Notes: generated by a model not told the origin, from the sequence alone. A DNA stretch of 64,000 bases from Entomospira nematocerorum (GCF_028748105.1 NZ_CP118168.1:1-64000), one strand, 5' to 3'; positions 34,200 to 44,689 are shown, numbered from the stretch's first letter. Numbers and translations: made by a program.

Positions 34200-36676
34200 G
34201 AGGTTCTGTATTTTTACGAATTCTCCTCCTCTCAATGGCGTTATCAACATATGCAGGATATACACAACAAAGCTCTCTACCCCTTATCCAGCAATATGAT
34301 TTTCTCTCCCAGAAGTTCCATCAAAGTAACAGTTTTTCCTCCGAAGAGCTATGGATCATGTTACAAGCAAGTTACTTAATAGGTGATTTTCAAGAGAGTA
34401 AACAATTCATTTCACAACTATCTAAGTATCCCTCATACAAGCATCAAGCTCAACGTATACAACTGTATATCGCTATTCAAGAGAAAGACAAAAATTTACC
34501 TAAATTAATTCAACAGGCACAACGCAATCCACTTCTATCACAAAATACAGCCTTAACTGTCAGTAATGCTCCACAGTGGTTACAATCTCACCAACATATA
34601 TCGCATGCACCTCTTCCTGATTGGGATCGCATAAAAGATAATCACACTGCATTACTCGCAAAACGTGATACTCAGCCTAGATGGAGTCCTTCTCGAGTAA
34701 TAATAGAACGTCAGCTTGTCAATCTCTTCTCACAGCAAAGAGATATCATAGCTCTGCACGAACTACTTCCCAGCCTAACTCTCACAAAAGATAAAACTGC
34801 TGTACAGTTCAATATTGCACAGCTCACCGTACAGCAAGAAGAACGATATCACCAACTAGAATCAGTTGCACAACAAAACTTTCGTGACTATCGGATAAAA
34901 GCTAATATAGAATTACTATTTATGCATCTCGAAATGGGTCGTACAGATCAAATACAAGTTATACAAAATCGCCTTAACTCTGATCGGATTAATAAAAAAG
35001 ACATGCATTATCAACTCACTGTAGCTCTTTTATATTACACAGAAGGCGAATACAACAAAGCACTTGCTATGTTATCACAATTAATACGACATGATGCCTT
35101 TCATAAACTTCCACGTTCTATTCAAACCTACTTACATGAATTGCAAGCCTTTAGCTCCTTAAAAACAAATCAATTGTCCGTAGCACAGGGTATATATCAA
35201 CAACTTCTCAATGATCTACCTATTCATGCATCTACAGAAATAGCGAGCATCCTCTTGCAACCACCTACCTCCTGGGATCCTAAACGTCTTGCCCAGCTAC
35301 AAGAGATTACTATAGATTCTAAAAATCAACAAATCCTACATTTAGCTCGTATCTATCATGCATATACAACTGCTGATATAAATAACATGAAACACTTACT
35401 ACAAACGATCTCCGTAGAGAACGAATATCAAGATATATTTCATACTCTTTACGCTCTTCTCTACCAATATCAAAACCACTTTCTTCTTTCAGCAAATCAC
35501 TTTCAAAAGGCTTCCAAATTTACCAATCAAGAGCAAACACAAGCACAGGCTCTTTTGCTTAGTGCACAAAACTACCTACAAATTAATCAAATTTCAACGG
35601 CTCATACGCAAATACGCACACTCTTAGAGATAAATGATGATTACAAAGAGTATATTGATATACAATTTCTCCTTGCACAAATTCTTCTAGAGCAACATCA
35701 ACGAAAAGAAGCCTTGGAGATCCTCGAACAGTGCTATTTCCTTATACAACAATCTCAAAAATTAAGAAAAGATAAGTCTCTCTTGGATGAACCTTCCACA
35801 AAAGAAGTCTTTTTGCTTTATTACCGAGCCTATTATGAAATATCACCAGTGAAAGCATCAGAAATTCTTCTAGAAATGAAAAAAAAATATGCTCATATCG
35901 TGAGAGAAATATTTTTGGAGTATGCAAACATCCTCTTTAATCAAGGATTATATATCGATGCTATCAATCATTTTCAGCAATATATCCAATCACATCCTAC
36001 TGTCTCTGTTATAGAAAAATCAGCGATAGCCTATCAAATAGCTCTTGCCTATGAATTAGCAGAAAATATACCTCAAGCCAAACTTCACTATATTCATTAT
36101 CTAGAGACCTATCCCCAAGCTCCCCATCACCTATCTGCAGTAAGAAGGCTAGTGCGGTTATACTCATCAAAAGAACGTGCGAATATCTTATCACAACGAC
36201 CCCGATGGATGACGTCATCTACCGAATTACTACTCTTTCTAGCACAACAGCCAGTTAATCTAGCTACCATTACCCTATCTAAAGATCAGCTTCACTGGCT
36301 GGAACAAGTTGATACATCTATCCTGGAACAAACAGAAGTAATCACACTACTTCGACTTCTGGCCTATGCCTACGCTAGAAATACACAATTTGAAAAATCA
36401 TTGCATTTTTGGTATCTTGTTCTAGAGCAATCAATAAGTAAGGAAGAACACTGGGAAGCAAGAAAAGCACGATCTCATATATTTGAACATCAAGATAATC
36501 TACCAAAAGCCGTTCAAGAATGGATTATTCTTGCATCAACCATCAAAGCTTGGCCTGAAGAAGCCTATAAAGCATACCTAGAAGCCTATCAACTTTGTGT
36601 AAAGTATCATATATATCCTCAGGCTGACATCATTTATAATCGAATTCGTGAAGAATTTGCAGAATTTATAGATTAA
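34184..36676 (+). CDS. Large secreted repeat protein, probably TPR-type
   Basis: The 830-residue protein starts with a signal peptide (residues 1-24: MSKGLRGSVFLRILLLSMAL...) and is otherwise helical, with repeated motifs resembling TPRs (YYTEGEYNKALAMLSQ near 270-300, YLQINQISTAHTQI near 470, ANILFNQGLYIDAINHFQQY near 570-600, ELAENIPQAKLHYIHYL near 615-635). It should be periplasmic, perhaps a scaffold or assembly factor. It overlaps the Clp ATPase gene, so the two are co-translated; a functional link is inference. Confidence 0.75.
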   Translation: MSKGLRGSVFLRILLLSMALSTYAGYTQQSSLPLIQQYDFLSQKFHQSNSFSSEELWIMLQASYLIGDFQESKQFISQLSKYPSYKHQAQRIQLYIAIQEKDKNLPKLIQQAQRNPLLSQNTALTVSNAPQWLQSHQHISHAPLPDWDRIKDNHTALLAKRDTQPRWSPSRVIIERQLVNLFSQQRDIIALHELLPSLTLTKDKTAVQFNIAQLTVQQEERYHQLESVAQQNFRDYRIKANIELLFMHLEMGRTDQIQVIQNRLNSDRINKKDMHYQLTVALLYYTEGEYNKALAMLSQLIRHDAFHKLPRSIQTYLHELQAFSSLKTNQLSVAQGIYQQLLNDLPIHASTEIASILLQPPTSWDPKRLAQLQEITIDSKNQQILHLARIYHAYTTADINNMKHLLQTISVENEYQDIFHTLYALLYQYQNHFLLSANHFQKASKFTNQEQTQAQALLLSAQNYLQINQISTAHTQIRTLLEINDDYKEYIDIQFLLAQILLEQHQRKEALEILEQCYFLIQQSQKLRKDKSLLDEPSTKEVFLLYYRAYYEISPVKASEILLEMKKKYAHIVREIFLEYANILFNQGLYIDAINHFQQYIQSHPTVSVIEKSAIAYQIALAYELAENIPQAKLHYIHYLETYPQAPHHLSAVRRLVRLYSSKERANILSQRPRWMTSSTELLLFLAQQPVNLATITLSKDQLHWLEQVDTSILEQTEVITLLRLLAYAYARNTQFEKSLHFWYLVLEQSISKEEHWEARKARSHIFEHQDNLPKAVQEWIILASTIKAWPEEAYKAYLEAYQLCVKYHIYPQADIIYNRIREEFAEFID

Positions 36677-36707
36677 TAACATATAAAAATGAAAAGGCAG
36701 GACATTT

Positions 36708-37121
36708 ATGGAACAAGAAGCAAAAGATCTCTTTATCACAAAGATGCAAGTACGCACCTATGAATGTGATTATGCTAATGTTGTCAATAATGCCAACTAC
36801 TTACACTTTTTTGAGCAAGCAAGACACCTCTTTACCCTCCAATATGGCATTGATACAGTAAAGCTTGCAGCTGATGGTGTTATCACTGTAGTTGCAAAAA
36901 TAGACATTAAATTCATTCGCAGTTTACAAGTGAATGATTTCTTTACAGTACATACACGGATAAAAGAACACTCGCCTATTCGCGTGATTTTTGAACAAAC
37001 TATTTATAAAGATGCAGATCCACAGCAACCAATCACACAAGCTGTAAGTACTATTGCATGTGTGATTAATGGAAAACCAGCCCCATTTCCCAACGAGATA
37101 TTTGGAGTACTATTTAACTAG
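36708..37121 (+). CDS. Acyl-CoA thioesterase (4-hydroxybenzoyl-CoA thioesterase/YbgC type)
   Basis: A hot-dog fold thioesterase of 137 residues. The family motif is seen near the N-terminus as the run RTYECDYANVVNNANYLHFF followed by EQAR, with the catalytic Asp in CDYANVV. A GGCAGGA stands before the ATG. It may hydrolyse acyl-CoA or acyl-ACP. It follows the TPR-like gene by 31 nt. Confidence 0.82.
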   Translation: MEQEAKDLFITKMQVRTYECDYANVVNNANYLHFFEQARHLFTLQYGIDTVKLAADGVITVVAKIDIKFIRSLQVNDFFTVHTRIKEHSPIRVIFEQTIYKDADPQQPITQAVSTIACVINGKPAPFPNEIFGVLFN

Positions 37122-37151
37122 AATACATCATTATATTATAGAGGAGATCTT

Positions 37152-37751
37152 ATGAAAAGCACTTTAGAATTAGCGTTAGAGCGTGCACAGAATTTACAAC
37201 TTAAAGATAATCATATCAATGCAGATGATTATTACCGACAAGGGCAACAACTTGCTGGAATTCTCTATAATCGAGGACTAGCAGATTTTACTACCAGTTG
37301 GGGTACAATAAGTCTAGAACCCATATCGTTGGAGCACCTTATGCAGGGATTACTAAAAAGTATGCTGTCTAATCTTGTACTCCCGCAACAGGAAGAACAA
37401 CTCACTCGTGCAATATTGACATTACAAGCTATCCAAGTCATTTATCCGGACTATCAAGAGACAGAACAGAAAGGATTTATCGAATTTCTAGAAAGTTATC
37501 GTAAACAATATCCACAATTTATCACTCAATTGAAAGAACAGCTAACAGTTCATCTACAACAAAAAGAGCAAGCTCTCTTTACAAAAACTGGTAGACAGCA
37601 ACATCTAACACTACAAAATGATCCAGAAACTGCTACCATTTATGCTGATGAAATAAAAAAATTCCAACTCTACTTCAGTGATCATTTGCATCAGCATAAG
37701 TGGCAACTATTACAAAAACTTGGCTTTGATCCTAGCGGCTTCTCTTTTTAA
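37152..37751 (+). CDS. Soluble helical protein of unknown function
   Basis: No family recognised. The 199-residue protein is rich in Gln and Leu with no signal or membrane helix. GAGGAG upstream of the ATG is strong. It is 30 nt after the thioesterase, so probably co-transcribed. Its stop overlaps by 4 nt the stop of the convergent gene. Confidence 0.6.
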   Translation: MKSTLELALERAQNLQLKDNHINADDYYRQGQQLAGILYNRGLADFTTSWGTISLEPISLEHLMQGLLKSMLSNLVLPQQEEQLTRAILTLQAIQVIYPDYQETEQKGFIEFLESYRKQYPQFITQLKEQLTVHLQQKEQALFTKTGRQQHLTLQNDPETATIYADEIKKFQLYFSDHLHQHKWQLLQKLGFDPSGFSF

Positions 37752-38485
37752 TGAGCCGCACGTTTTATATGATTCAATCGAAAATCTTGAATCATTTTAT
37801 AAATCATTATGTAGGCATCTGACTCTGTAGGAAAATTAACGGATTCCAGTAAATTTTTAACATCATTCACAAAGAATGCAACTTCCTTCATTGCCTCCAT
37901 AGCATATTGCTCTACCATGGATGGCTGATTACGGATACTTTGATTGAGTAATAATAAAGCCTGTGGCTCTTGTGATGACTGCTGCGGAACTATCTTTGTT
38001 ATCTCTTGCTCTAGCTCTACAAGAATATTACTTCCGAGTAAGGCATATTTCGTGCGGAGTTGATGTAAAAGACGATACCAATGCATCGATTCAAATTGCT
38101 GAATTGCCCCATAGAGATGGCTTAACTCAGGAAAATCACTGACAGCAACAAAAGGAGAAATCGGATATCCCTTATACCCATTTGCTAATCTATCAATTTC
38201 TGCATTAAGAACAGATTGTGCTTGCTGTTTACGTAAATGCGCTTCCTGCGCATCCTGTTTCTTCTTTTGATACTGTTGTATCAAATCCTGAATATGCTTA
38301 TACTCTCCGTCTAAAAATGTATCCATATCTAAGGTTGAGCGGAGCATATCTTTGTAACGCTGATAAAATCCCTCTTCTAACTCCTTTGCATTACCAATAT
38401 AATTCCGGAGGTTTGCATACTCTTGATAAATCATTGCTACCTTACCCTTATGAATTTCTTCCTGATCTTTCTTAAACCACGCCAT
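37748..38485 (-). CDS. Soluble coiled-coil-like protein of unknown function
   Basis: No family recognised. The 245-residue protein is highly charged with heptad-like stretches (QDLIQQYQKKKQDAQEAHLR near 65-90). No signal peptide or membrane helix. GGAGGAGAGG upstream of the ATG is strong. It follows mazG by 30 nt on the same strand and may be part of that operon. Confidence 0.55.
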   Translation of the reverse strand: MAWFKKDQEEIHKGKVAMIYQEYANLRNYIGNAKELEEGFYQRYKDMLRSTLDMDTFLDGEYKHIQDLIQQYQKKKQDAQEAHLRKQQAQSVLNAEIDRLANGYKGYPISPFVAVSDFPELSHLYGAIQQFESMHWYRLLHQLRTKYALLGSNILVELEQEITKIVPQQSSQEPQALLLLNQSIRNQPSMVEQYAMEAMKEVAFFVNDVKNLLESVNFPTESDAYIMIYKMIQDFRLNHIKRAAH

Positions 38486-38515
38486 TATTCTCCTCTCCTC
38501 CCACTCTCATATACA

Positions 38516-39328
38516 TTACTTTGAAATCTCTTGATGTTTTGCTACTTGCCATGCTTCCTCCATCTCTTTACGACACTCTCCACTAGGGACTAGTCCTTTT
38601 TTGGCTAACTCCTCTTGAACACAGTCAAAACGACGTAAAAATTTATTATTTGCTTCATGCAGTGCCTCACTAATATCAATCTGAAGAGAGCCGGCAAGAC
38701 AGGCTAAGACAAAAAGAACATCTCCTAACTCTTCTTTGATATGCGCAATATCATGATCCATATTAATTGCCTCTTTTAGCTCATCTAACTCTTCATCCAC
38801 TTTAACCAAAACATCCGTAGCACTATCCCAGTGGAAACCAACCTTAGCTGCTTCCTTTTGTAAAACAAATGACTTTTCTAAGGGTGGAAGACCTCTGCCC
38901 ACTCGCGCAAAAATGCCCCCTATAGACGCTTCTTTCCCATTAGAAATTTCTAGAGCTTTGACACTTTGCCACAATGCTAAGCCTTCAGCTGCATCGTTAG
39001 CGACAGCCTCTCCAAAAACATGAGGATGCCGGCGTATCAGTTTATTATTTAATTGATTAAGAACATCAACCAAATATGTATCATTCTTTTCACGAAAAAT
39101 ATTAACCATCATTGTGGTAACTAAATAGACATCCCCAATCTCTTCTTGTACCGCATTCATATCCTTTTTATCCAGCGCATCAAAAAGCTCATATACCTCT
39201 TCTAGAAGGTGCTTTTTTAATGATAGCGGTGTTTGCTTCTTATCCCAAGGACATCCATGCTCAGAACGCAGATCGCGTAAAATAGCATTAAGTCTCTCAA
39301 ACTGGCCTGCTTCCTGTTGACTTGTCAT
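38516..39328 (-). CDS. mazG: Nucleoside triphosphate pyrophosphohydrolase MazG
   Basis: Two MazG repeats are seen, each with the metal-binding acidic pattern: EEVYELFDAL...EEIGDVYL in the first half and KVDEELDELKEA...KEELGDVLFVL in the second. This is the all-alpha NTP pyrophosphatase that hydrolyses NTPs and dNTPs including (d)NTPs of non-canonical bases. 270 residues is the normal length. The start overlaps the uvrC stop as ATGA. Confidence 0.93.
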   Translation of the reverse strand: MTSQQEAGQFERLNAILRDLRSEHGCPWDKKQTPLSLKKHLLEEVYELFDALDKKDMNAVQEEIGDVYLVTTMMVNIFREKNDTYLVDVLNQLNNKLIRRHPHVFGEAVANDAAEGLALWQSVKALEISNGKEASIGGIFARVGRGLPPLEKSFVLQKEAAKVGFHWDSATDVLVKVDEELDELKEAINMDHDIAHIKEELGDVLFVLACLAGSLQIDISEALHEANNKFLRRFDCVQEELAKKGLVPSGECRKEMEEAWQVAKHQEISK

Positions 39329-41169
39329 ATATCTCTATCCTCCTGACTCTCTTTTTCTACTAAAATGCTAACTTCTCGCAACAGTTCCGTTGCTCTATCT
39401 TGATTAATTTTTGCAACACGTGCAATATTAATACTACTTTGCCGGCTAATAGCTCTTAAACTTCCATATTGCATCAAAAGTGCTTTCGCACGCTTAGGAC
39501 CAATTCCATCTAAAGATTGAAGTTTGTCTAAATATAAAGTCTTATGCCGTAATTTTTGATTGTAACTTGTAGCAACCCGATGGGTTTCATCTCGAATTGC
39601 CTGCAAGATGCGTAATGCGGGAGATCCCTTCTCTAAGATAATAGGTTTTGATTCATTTGGTCTAAAGATCTCCTCCTCTCGCTTAGCAATCCCGATCAGA
39701 GTAATCTTATCATGGAGCCCTAAAGCCTCTAAGACGCCATAGACTGCAGAGACCTGTCCTTTTCCTCCATCAACTAATAAAAGATCGGGGAGAGGCAGAT
39801 CCTCATTAATTAACTTTGTAAATCTACGTGCAACAGCCTCCGAAAGACTCTTAAAATCATTAATTTCTCCAGCTTTAAGACTCTTCATACGAAACCGTCG
39901 ATAACCACTACGATAAGGTAATCCGTTTTTAAATGTAATCAAACTGGCCACTGTAAAGTGACCACTTAATTGTGCTACATCAAATCCTTCAATCATACGG
40001 GGCATTTTTGTCATGGATAATGCCGTTTTTAAGTCAATCAAACCACTTTCTTGACTTGTTTCTCGCGCTAAATCTAAGACAGCATTATCAAACGCCATAC
40101 GAATCAATCGTAGATCTTGCTCCTCAATAGGTGGACTCACCCGTAAATGCATTGATCTCTCCTCCCGAAAGTATCGACCTAAATCGAGTTCTTGGGGAGG
40201 ATTCTCGATATAGACAACATCCGTCTCCTGGTTTTCCTCACTCTCATAAAATTGAATCAAAAATTGATGTAATACTTCTTGATCATCGCCAATACCTTCA
40301 AATCGAAATGTTGCTTTATCGAGCATTTTTCCTTCACGCATACGTAATACTACAATATGATAGAGCCCATCACCACCAGCCACTCCAATATAGTCACGCC
40401 GACTCTCATTACGATCTTCTACTCCCTGTTGCATACTCATTGCTTGTACCGCTTGTAGTGCATTGCGTAAACTCGCAGCGCGTTCAAATTCCATCTTAGA
40501 GGCAGCTTCCTGCATTTGTGCTAACAGGTATTTGGAAAATTGGACAATTTTTCCAGAAAGTAAGTCTTCCACTCGAGCCACTTGCTCCTGATACTCCTGA
40601 GCTGTGGTTAACCCATGCACACAAGGGCCCAAACATTGCTTCATATGATAATAAAGACATGGTGATTGTCGCATCTTTAATGGAATTGGCTTACATCGGC
40701 GTAGAGCAAATGTCTTATTAATAATCTCTAAATAAGCATCCATCTTTTGAATACCAGGATAAGGCCCATAATAACGACTTCCATCCTTAACCATCGTTCT
40801 TGTACGCATAATACGAGGATACTCCTCATTTGTAATACGAATCATTGGATAGGTCTTTTGATCTCGCAATGCAATGTTATAGGGTGGTTGATATCGCTTA
40901 ATGAGATTATTCTCTAAAACCAAGGCTTCGTATTCATTTCCTACGATCGTAAATTCAACTGAATGTGCTTTAGTTAGTAAATGTTGTGTTTTGATCGACT
41001 TATCATTAAAATAGCTCTGCAGCCGTTGTTTAAGATGTTTAGCTTTACCAACATAAAGAACCTCTTGATTCTCACCACGCCAGATATAAACACCTGCATC
41101 TAATGGTGCAGTACGTACCAAGGCTCGTAAATATTGTAAACGATCTTCTTGTAACTTACTTTGCTGCAT
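39325..41169 (-). CDS. uvrC: Excinuclease ABC subunit C
   Basis: Dual-incision nuclease of excision repair. The GIY-YIG domain (APLDAGVYIWRG and LYVGKAKHLKQR), the conserved Cys region, the UVR motif (KMEFERAASLRNAL), the RNase H-like domain (LLLVDGGKGQVSAV) and the C-terminal helix-hairpin-helix (LQSLDGIGPKRAKALL) are all visible. Length 614 residues is normal. Confidence 0.97.
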   Translation of the reverse strand: MQQSKLQEDRLQYLRALVRTAPLDAGVYIWRGENQEVLYVGKAKHLKQRLQSYFNDKSIKTQHLLTKAHSVEFTIVGNEYEALVLENNLIKRYQPPYNIALRDQKTYPMIRITNEEYPRIMRTRTMVKDGSRYYGPYPGIQKMDAYLEIINKTFALRRCKPIPLKMRQSPCLYYHMKQCLGPCVHGLTTAQEYQEQVARVEDLLSGKIVQFSKYLLAQMQEAASKMEFERAASLRNALQAVQAMSMQQGVEDRNESRRDYIGVAGGDGLYHIVVLRMREGKMLDKATFRFEGIGDDQEVLHQFLIQFYESEENQETDVVYIENPPQELDLGRYFREERSMHLRVSPPIEEQDLRLIRMAFDNAVLDLARETSQESGLIDLKTALSMTKMPRMIEGFDVAQLSGHFTVASLITFKNGLPYRSGYRRFRMKSLKAGEINDFKSLSEAVARRFTKLINEDLPLPDLLLVDGGKGQVSAVYGVLEALGLHDKITLIGIAKREEEIFRPNESKPIILEKGSPALRILQAIRDETHRVATSYNQKLRHKTLYLDKLQSLDGIGPKRAKALLMQYGSLRAISRQSSINIARVAKINQDRATELLREVSILVEKESQEDRDI

Positions 41170-41251
41170 GATTATCCTCTTAGTAAATACTCGGCATTCT
41201 AGTATAGACTATTTCATTAAAAAAAGTAAGAGTATTTTTTTTAAAAAAAAC

Positions 41252-41282
41252 TTGACAAAAAAAATAATTTTTCAGATATTAT
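41252..41282 (+). promoter_or_regulatory. Possible promoter of htpG
   Basis: TTGACA (41252-41257) is followed after 19 nt by TATTAT (41277-41282). The overlapping TATAAT at 41280-41285 is better but 22 nt away. Spacing is unusual, so an upstream or extended promoter may be involved. No CIRCE element (TTAGCACTC-N9-GAGTGCTAA) is present. Confidence 0.4.
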
Positions 41283-41337
41283 AATGGAATAATTCTTACA
41301 ACATTCCACAAACAGACGATGGAAAGAAGGATAAAAA

Positions 41338-43206
41338 ATGGCAAAAAAAGAATTTAAAGCAGAAGTAGACAAATTACTTAAACTAATCATCCACTCCTTG
41401 TACTCACACAATGAAATTTTTTTACGTGAACTCATCTCAAACGCTGGCGATGCCTTAGATAAGATGAAATTCCTCCATCTTACTGATGATGCATTCAAAT
41501 CAGAAGCATTCGAAGGTCGTATTGATATTCATCTTAATGAAAAAGAGAAAATGATCACCATCAGTGATAATGGTATTGGAATGAATGAAGATGATCTCAA
41601 TGATAATTTGGGAAAAATCGCTCACTCAGGCACCAAGCTCTTCGCAGAACAACTCACTGGTGATGCACAAAAAGACTCCAACCTCATTGGGCAGTTTGGC
41701 GTTGGCTTTTATAGTGTCTTCATGGTCGCACACAAAGTAGAGGTTATTACCCGTAAGGCAGGTAGTGATCAAGCCTTTAAATGGAGTAGCGATGGGCAAA
41801 GTGGCTATACCACAGAGAGTGCAGAACGTGAAGGTCATGGTACGACCATCATTTGTCACCTAAATGAGGAACATGTTGAGTATGCACAACAATATCGTGT
41901 CTCAAGTCTCATTGAAAAGTACTCTAACTTTATTGCATTCCCCATTTTCCTTCACTATGAAGAACAGGAGTATACTCCTGAAGGCGAAGAACCAAAGCCA
42001 GCTACAATGGTAGAACGTCAAGCTAACAGTGCAAAAGCAATCTGGAAACGCAGTAAAAATGAAATTAGCGAAGAAGAATATAATGAATTCTATCAAACTC
42101 TTAGTGGTGAAACTGATGCCCCTCTCTTTCATATGCACACGAGGGCAGAAGGCTCCTTAGAGTATACTACACTCTTTTATATTCCTGCAAAAGCTCCTTA
42201 TGATCTCTATCGTGCCGATTACCGCCCTGGTGTAAAGCTCTACGTGAAGCGTGTATTCATCACTGATGACGATAAAGAACTTCTTCCTATCTACTTACGT
42301 TTTATTCGAGGTGTTATTGATAGTGAAGATCTCCCTCTAAATGTTAGTCGAGAAATTCTTCAACAAAATCGTATTTTAACAAATATTAAAGGTGCGAGTG
42401 TTAAGAAAATTCTCACAGAAATCAAAAAACTCGCTACTGATGATCCACAGAAATTTGAACAATTCATAGAGCATTACAACCGACCTATGAAAGAAGGTCT
42501 TTACTCTGACTTTGTCAACAAAGCAGATTTACTTGAGATTGTACGCTTCAAGAGTACAAATCATGACAGCGAATGGACTAGTCTTGCCCAGTACAAAGAT
42601 CGTATGGCTGAAGATCAAAAGAGTATTTACTATCTCTGTGGTGATAATCCAGAAGCAGTGCGCAACAACCCATTAGTACACGCCTACAAAAAGAAAGGTT
42701 TAGAAGTGCTCCTCCTCAGTGATGAAATGGATCAAATGGTAATGCCTATGGTACAAGATTATCAAGGACTCCCTCTCAAAGCCATTAATAAATCTGATGC
42801 TGATGAAGGTCTTTTTGATAGTGAAAAAGATGAAGAAGCTATAAAAGCCGTAGAGGGTATTGTTGAAAAGTTACAAGATGTGCTTCAAGATCGAATTAAA
42901 GAGGTTCGACTCAGTGCCCGATTGGATGAGGCTCCATCTGCTATTGTCTCCAGTGATGACGATATGACACTTCAAATGAGTCGTATGTTCCAAATGATGG
43001 GTCAGGAAGCTCCTGAAGTTAAGCCTATTCTTGAAATTAATCCTAAACACGAAATGATTCAAATGCTCGCAGCAACGGAGGATAAAGATCTCATCCAAGA
43101 TTATGCAACGCTTCTCCTTGATGGTGCTTACCTTGCAGAAGGAGCCCCGATTAAAGAGCCTGCACGATTTACAAAACTCATGTTTAAATACTTAAAAAAC
43201 AAGTAA
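41338..43206 (+). CDS. htpG: Chaperone HtpG (Hsp90)
   Basis: Hsp90 N-terminal ATPase motifs: NAGDALDK (usual form NASDA), DNGIGM, GQFGVGFYS and the TTIICHL region. The middle and C-terminal domains follow. 622 residues is the usual length. AAGAAGGA precedes the ATG. The Ser to Gly change in the N-box is conservative within the fold. A terminator stem follows. Confidence 0.96.
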   Translation: MAKKEFKAEVDKLLKLIIHSLYSHNEIFLRELISNAGDALDKMKFLHLTDDAFKSEAFEGRIDIHLNEKEKMITISDNGIGMNEDDLNDNLGKIAHSGTKLFAEQLTGDAQKDSNLIGQFGVGFYSVFMVAHKVEVITRKAGSDQAFKWSSDGQSGYTTESAEREGHGTTIICHLNEEHVEYAQQYRVSSLIEKYSNFIAFPIFLHYEEQEYTPEGEEPKPATMVERQANSAKAIWKRSKNEISEEEYNEFYQTLSGETDAPLFHMHTRAEGSLEYTTLFYIPAKAPYDLYRADYRPGVKLYVKRVFITDDDKELLPIYLRFIRGVIDSEDLPLNVSREILQQNRILTNIKGASVKKILTEIKKLATDDPQKFEQFIEHYNRPMKEGLYSDFVNKADLLEIVRFKSTNHDSEWTSLAQYKDRMAEDQKSIYYLCGDNPEAVRNNPLVHAYKKKGLEVLLLSDEMDQMVMPMVQDYQGLPLKAINKSDADEGLFDSEKDEEAIKAVEGIVEKLQDVLQDRIKEVRLSARLDEAPSAIVSSDDDMTLQMSRMFQMMGQEAPEVKPILEINPKHEMIQMLAATEDKDLIQDYATLLLDGAYLAEGAPIKEPARFTKLMFKYLKNK

Positions 43207-43212
43207 ATAAAT

Positions 43213-43249
43213 AAAAAAAGACGTGGTTCCATTTACCACGTCTTTTTTT
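43213..43249 (+). terminator. Terminator of htpG
   Basis: A-rich GACGTGG (to 43226) pairs with CCACGTC (43236-43242) followed by a T-run. The A7/T7 flanks extend the stem. Confidence 0.8.
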
Positions 43250-43419
43250 ATGATTATCTTGAATTTATCACTAATCTTTAAAGCCTAGAACGGATATTTC
43301 CCATATAACAAAAAGTGAGGTATTGCCTTTTTTAGAAATATTATGTATATTATCTAAATACTTAAGATGCTTTAAAAAGATTCAAGAAGCTTTATAAGTT
43401 ACCTAATCAAACAAACAAC

Positions 43420-43448
43420 TTGAGGTTTTTATTATTGTAAAATATATT
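43420..43448 (+). promoter_or_regulatory. Promoter of the V-ATPase operon
   Basis: TTGAGG (43420-43425), 17 nt, TATATT (43443-43448). Predicted start near 43455, 23 nt upstream of the ATG of atpE. Confidence 0.6.
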
Positions 43449-43477
43449 GGATTTTAGTTTAAGGAGTGCTAATAGCT

Positions 43478-44086
43478 ATGGAAGTACAACTACAGGAGTT
43501 GATTGACAAAATAAAAGACAATGGTGTCAAAGCAGCTAACAGCGAGAAAAGTCGGATTATTGCAGAGGCTGAAAAAAAGGCCAAAGACATTATTCATGCC
43601 GCAGAAAATAAGGCAAAAGAAATCGAAAAAAAAGCCCACGAAGAGGCTGCTCTCAACGAAGCACGTAGTCGAGAAGCGTTACAGCTTGCAGCACGTGATC
43701 TTATCCTAAATATCTCCACAAAGATTACAAACCTTTTCAATGAAATTCTTATCAAAGAGTCAAGTAAATCTTTCGATCAACAAACTGTCAGCACACTGGT
43801 TAGTAAGGCTCTAAAGAGTATGGGTAGCGATGGAACATATGAAATTGCACTCAATGAAAGTGATGCAAAAGCTTTTGGTGAAGCTCTTAAAGTGGAACTC
43901 TCTAACCTTGCAAAATCTGGTATTACCATCAAACCAACACGTAATATTGATGCAGGATTCCGCTTAATCGAAAAAGATAGTGCAATTAGCTATGAATTTA
44001 CCAATCAAGTGATTGCAGAAAATTTAGCAGCTTATGTTAATCCAAAATTAGCTGAAGATATCAAAAAAGCAGCAGGATTGTCTTAA
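43478..44086 (+). CDS. atpE: V-type ATPase subunit E
   Basis: Peripheral-stalk subunit E. The first half is a Lys/Glu/Ala-rich coiled-coil (KIIAEAEKKAKD-like stretch near 25-65), the second half the globular head that binds A3B3. I chose the ATG at 43478 (202 residues) because AAGGAG at 43461-43466 lies about 11 nt upstream and the GTG at 43466 overlaps it. First gene of the operon. Confidence 0.9.
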   Translation: MEVQLQELIDKIKDNGVKAANSEKSRIIAEAEKKAKDIIHAAENKAKEIEKKAHEEAALNEARSREALQLAARDLILNISTKITNLFNEILIKESSKSFDQQTVSTLVSKALKSMGSDGTYEIALNESDAKAFGEALKVELSNLAKSGITIKPTRNIDAGFRLIEKDSAISYEFTNQVIAENLAAYVNPKLAEDIKKAAGLS

Positions 44087-44113
44087 TTTTATTTGACTGT
44101 AAGGAGATAAATT

Positions 44114-44689
44114 ATGGCAAACCTTTACTACCTAATGGCGAGTCTACCAGCTATCGCTGTAACAGATGAACAACCGCGCATTAGTTATCAAGACTTTCTA
44201 AAACAAGCTCATGGAGCCATTGGCCAACCAGAGTACGAGCGTTTAACCGCCTTTGATCTACACAAAATCCCAGTAACATTATCCAATTTAGGCTCTTTAG
44301 AGCGAAAGTTTTGGCACTGGGAGATAGCTCTACGCAATGAGCTCACGCTACTACGTGCTAAAGCCTTCGGCGTAAAACCCGATGCATACCTCCATAAAGA
44401 AGTAAGAGTCGAAAGTAGTGACATCAAGCGCATAGCACTACAGGCTTTTGAGGAGAACGATCCTTTACAAGTAGAGTTAGAATTAAACAAAGGTCGTTGG
44501 GCTCTTCTAGAGGCAGAACGTCCTCTTGACTACTTTGGTATTACATCTTTGTTAATCTACAGCATGCAACTGCAACTCATTACACGAAGAGGCTTGTTTA
44601 ACAAAGAGCTAGGAGAGCAACACTACCAAAAAGAGTATGAGCTCATCTTAGGCGAAGCAAAAACTGTATTGATGGAGAATATTAGATGA
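44114..44689 (+). CDS. V-ATPase operon protein (DUF2764-like), possible subunit C equivalent
   Basis: The 191-residue protein starts MANLYYLMASLPAI and lies between E and A in the V-ATPase operon. In Treponema and Borrelia this position holds a conserved protein of unknown function (DUF2764, from memory). The content of helices and operon location suggest a structural subunit. Since no subunit C (AC39-like) gene is visible here, it is the obvious candidate for the central-stalk connector (inference). It starts 28 nt after atpE and overlaps atpA by 4 nt. Confidence 0.75.
   Translation: MANLYYLMASLPAIAVTDEQPRISYQDFLKQAHGAIGQPEYERLTAFDLHKIPVTLSNLGSLERKFWHWEIALRNELTLLRAKAFGVKPDAYLHKEVRVESSDIKRIALQAFEENDPLQVELELNKGRWALLEAERPLDYFGITSLLIYSMQLQLITRRGLFNKELGEQHYQKEYELILGEAKTVLMENIR

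Noticed and set aside
41277..41285. Heat-shock CIRCE element before htpG
   Set aside because: No TTAGCACTC-N9-GAGTGCTAA repeat or close variant is present.
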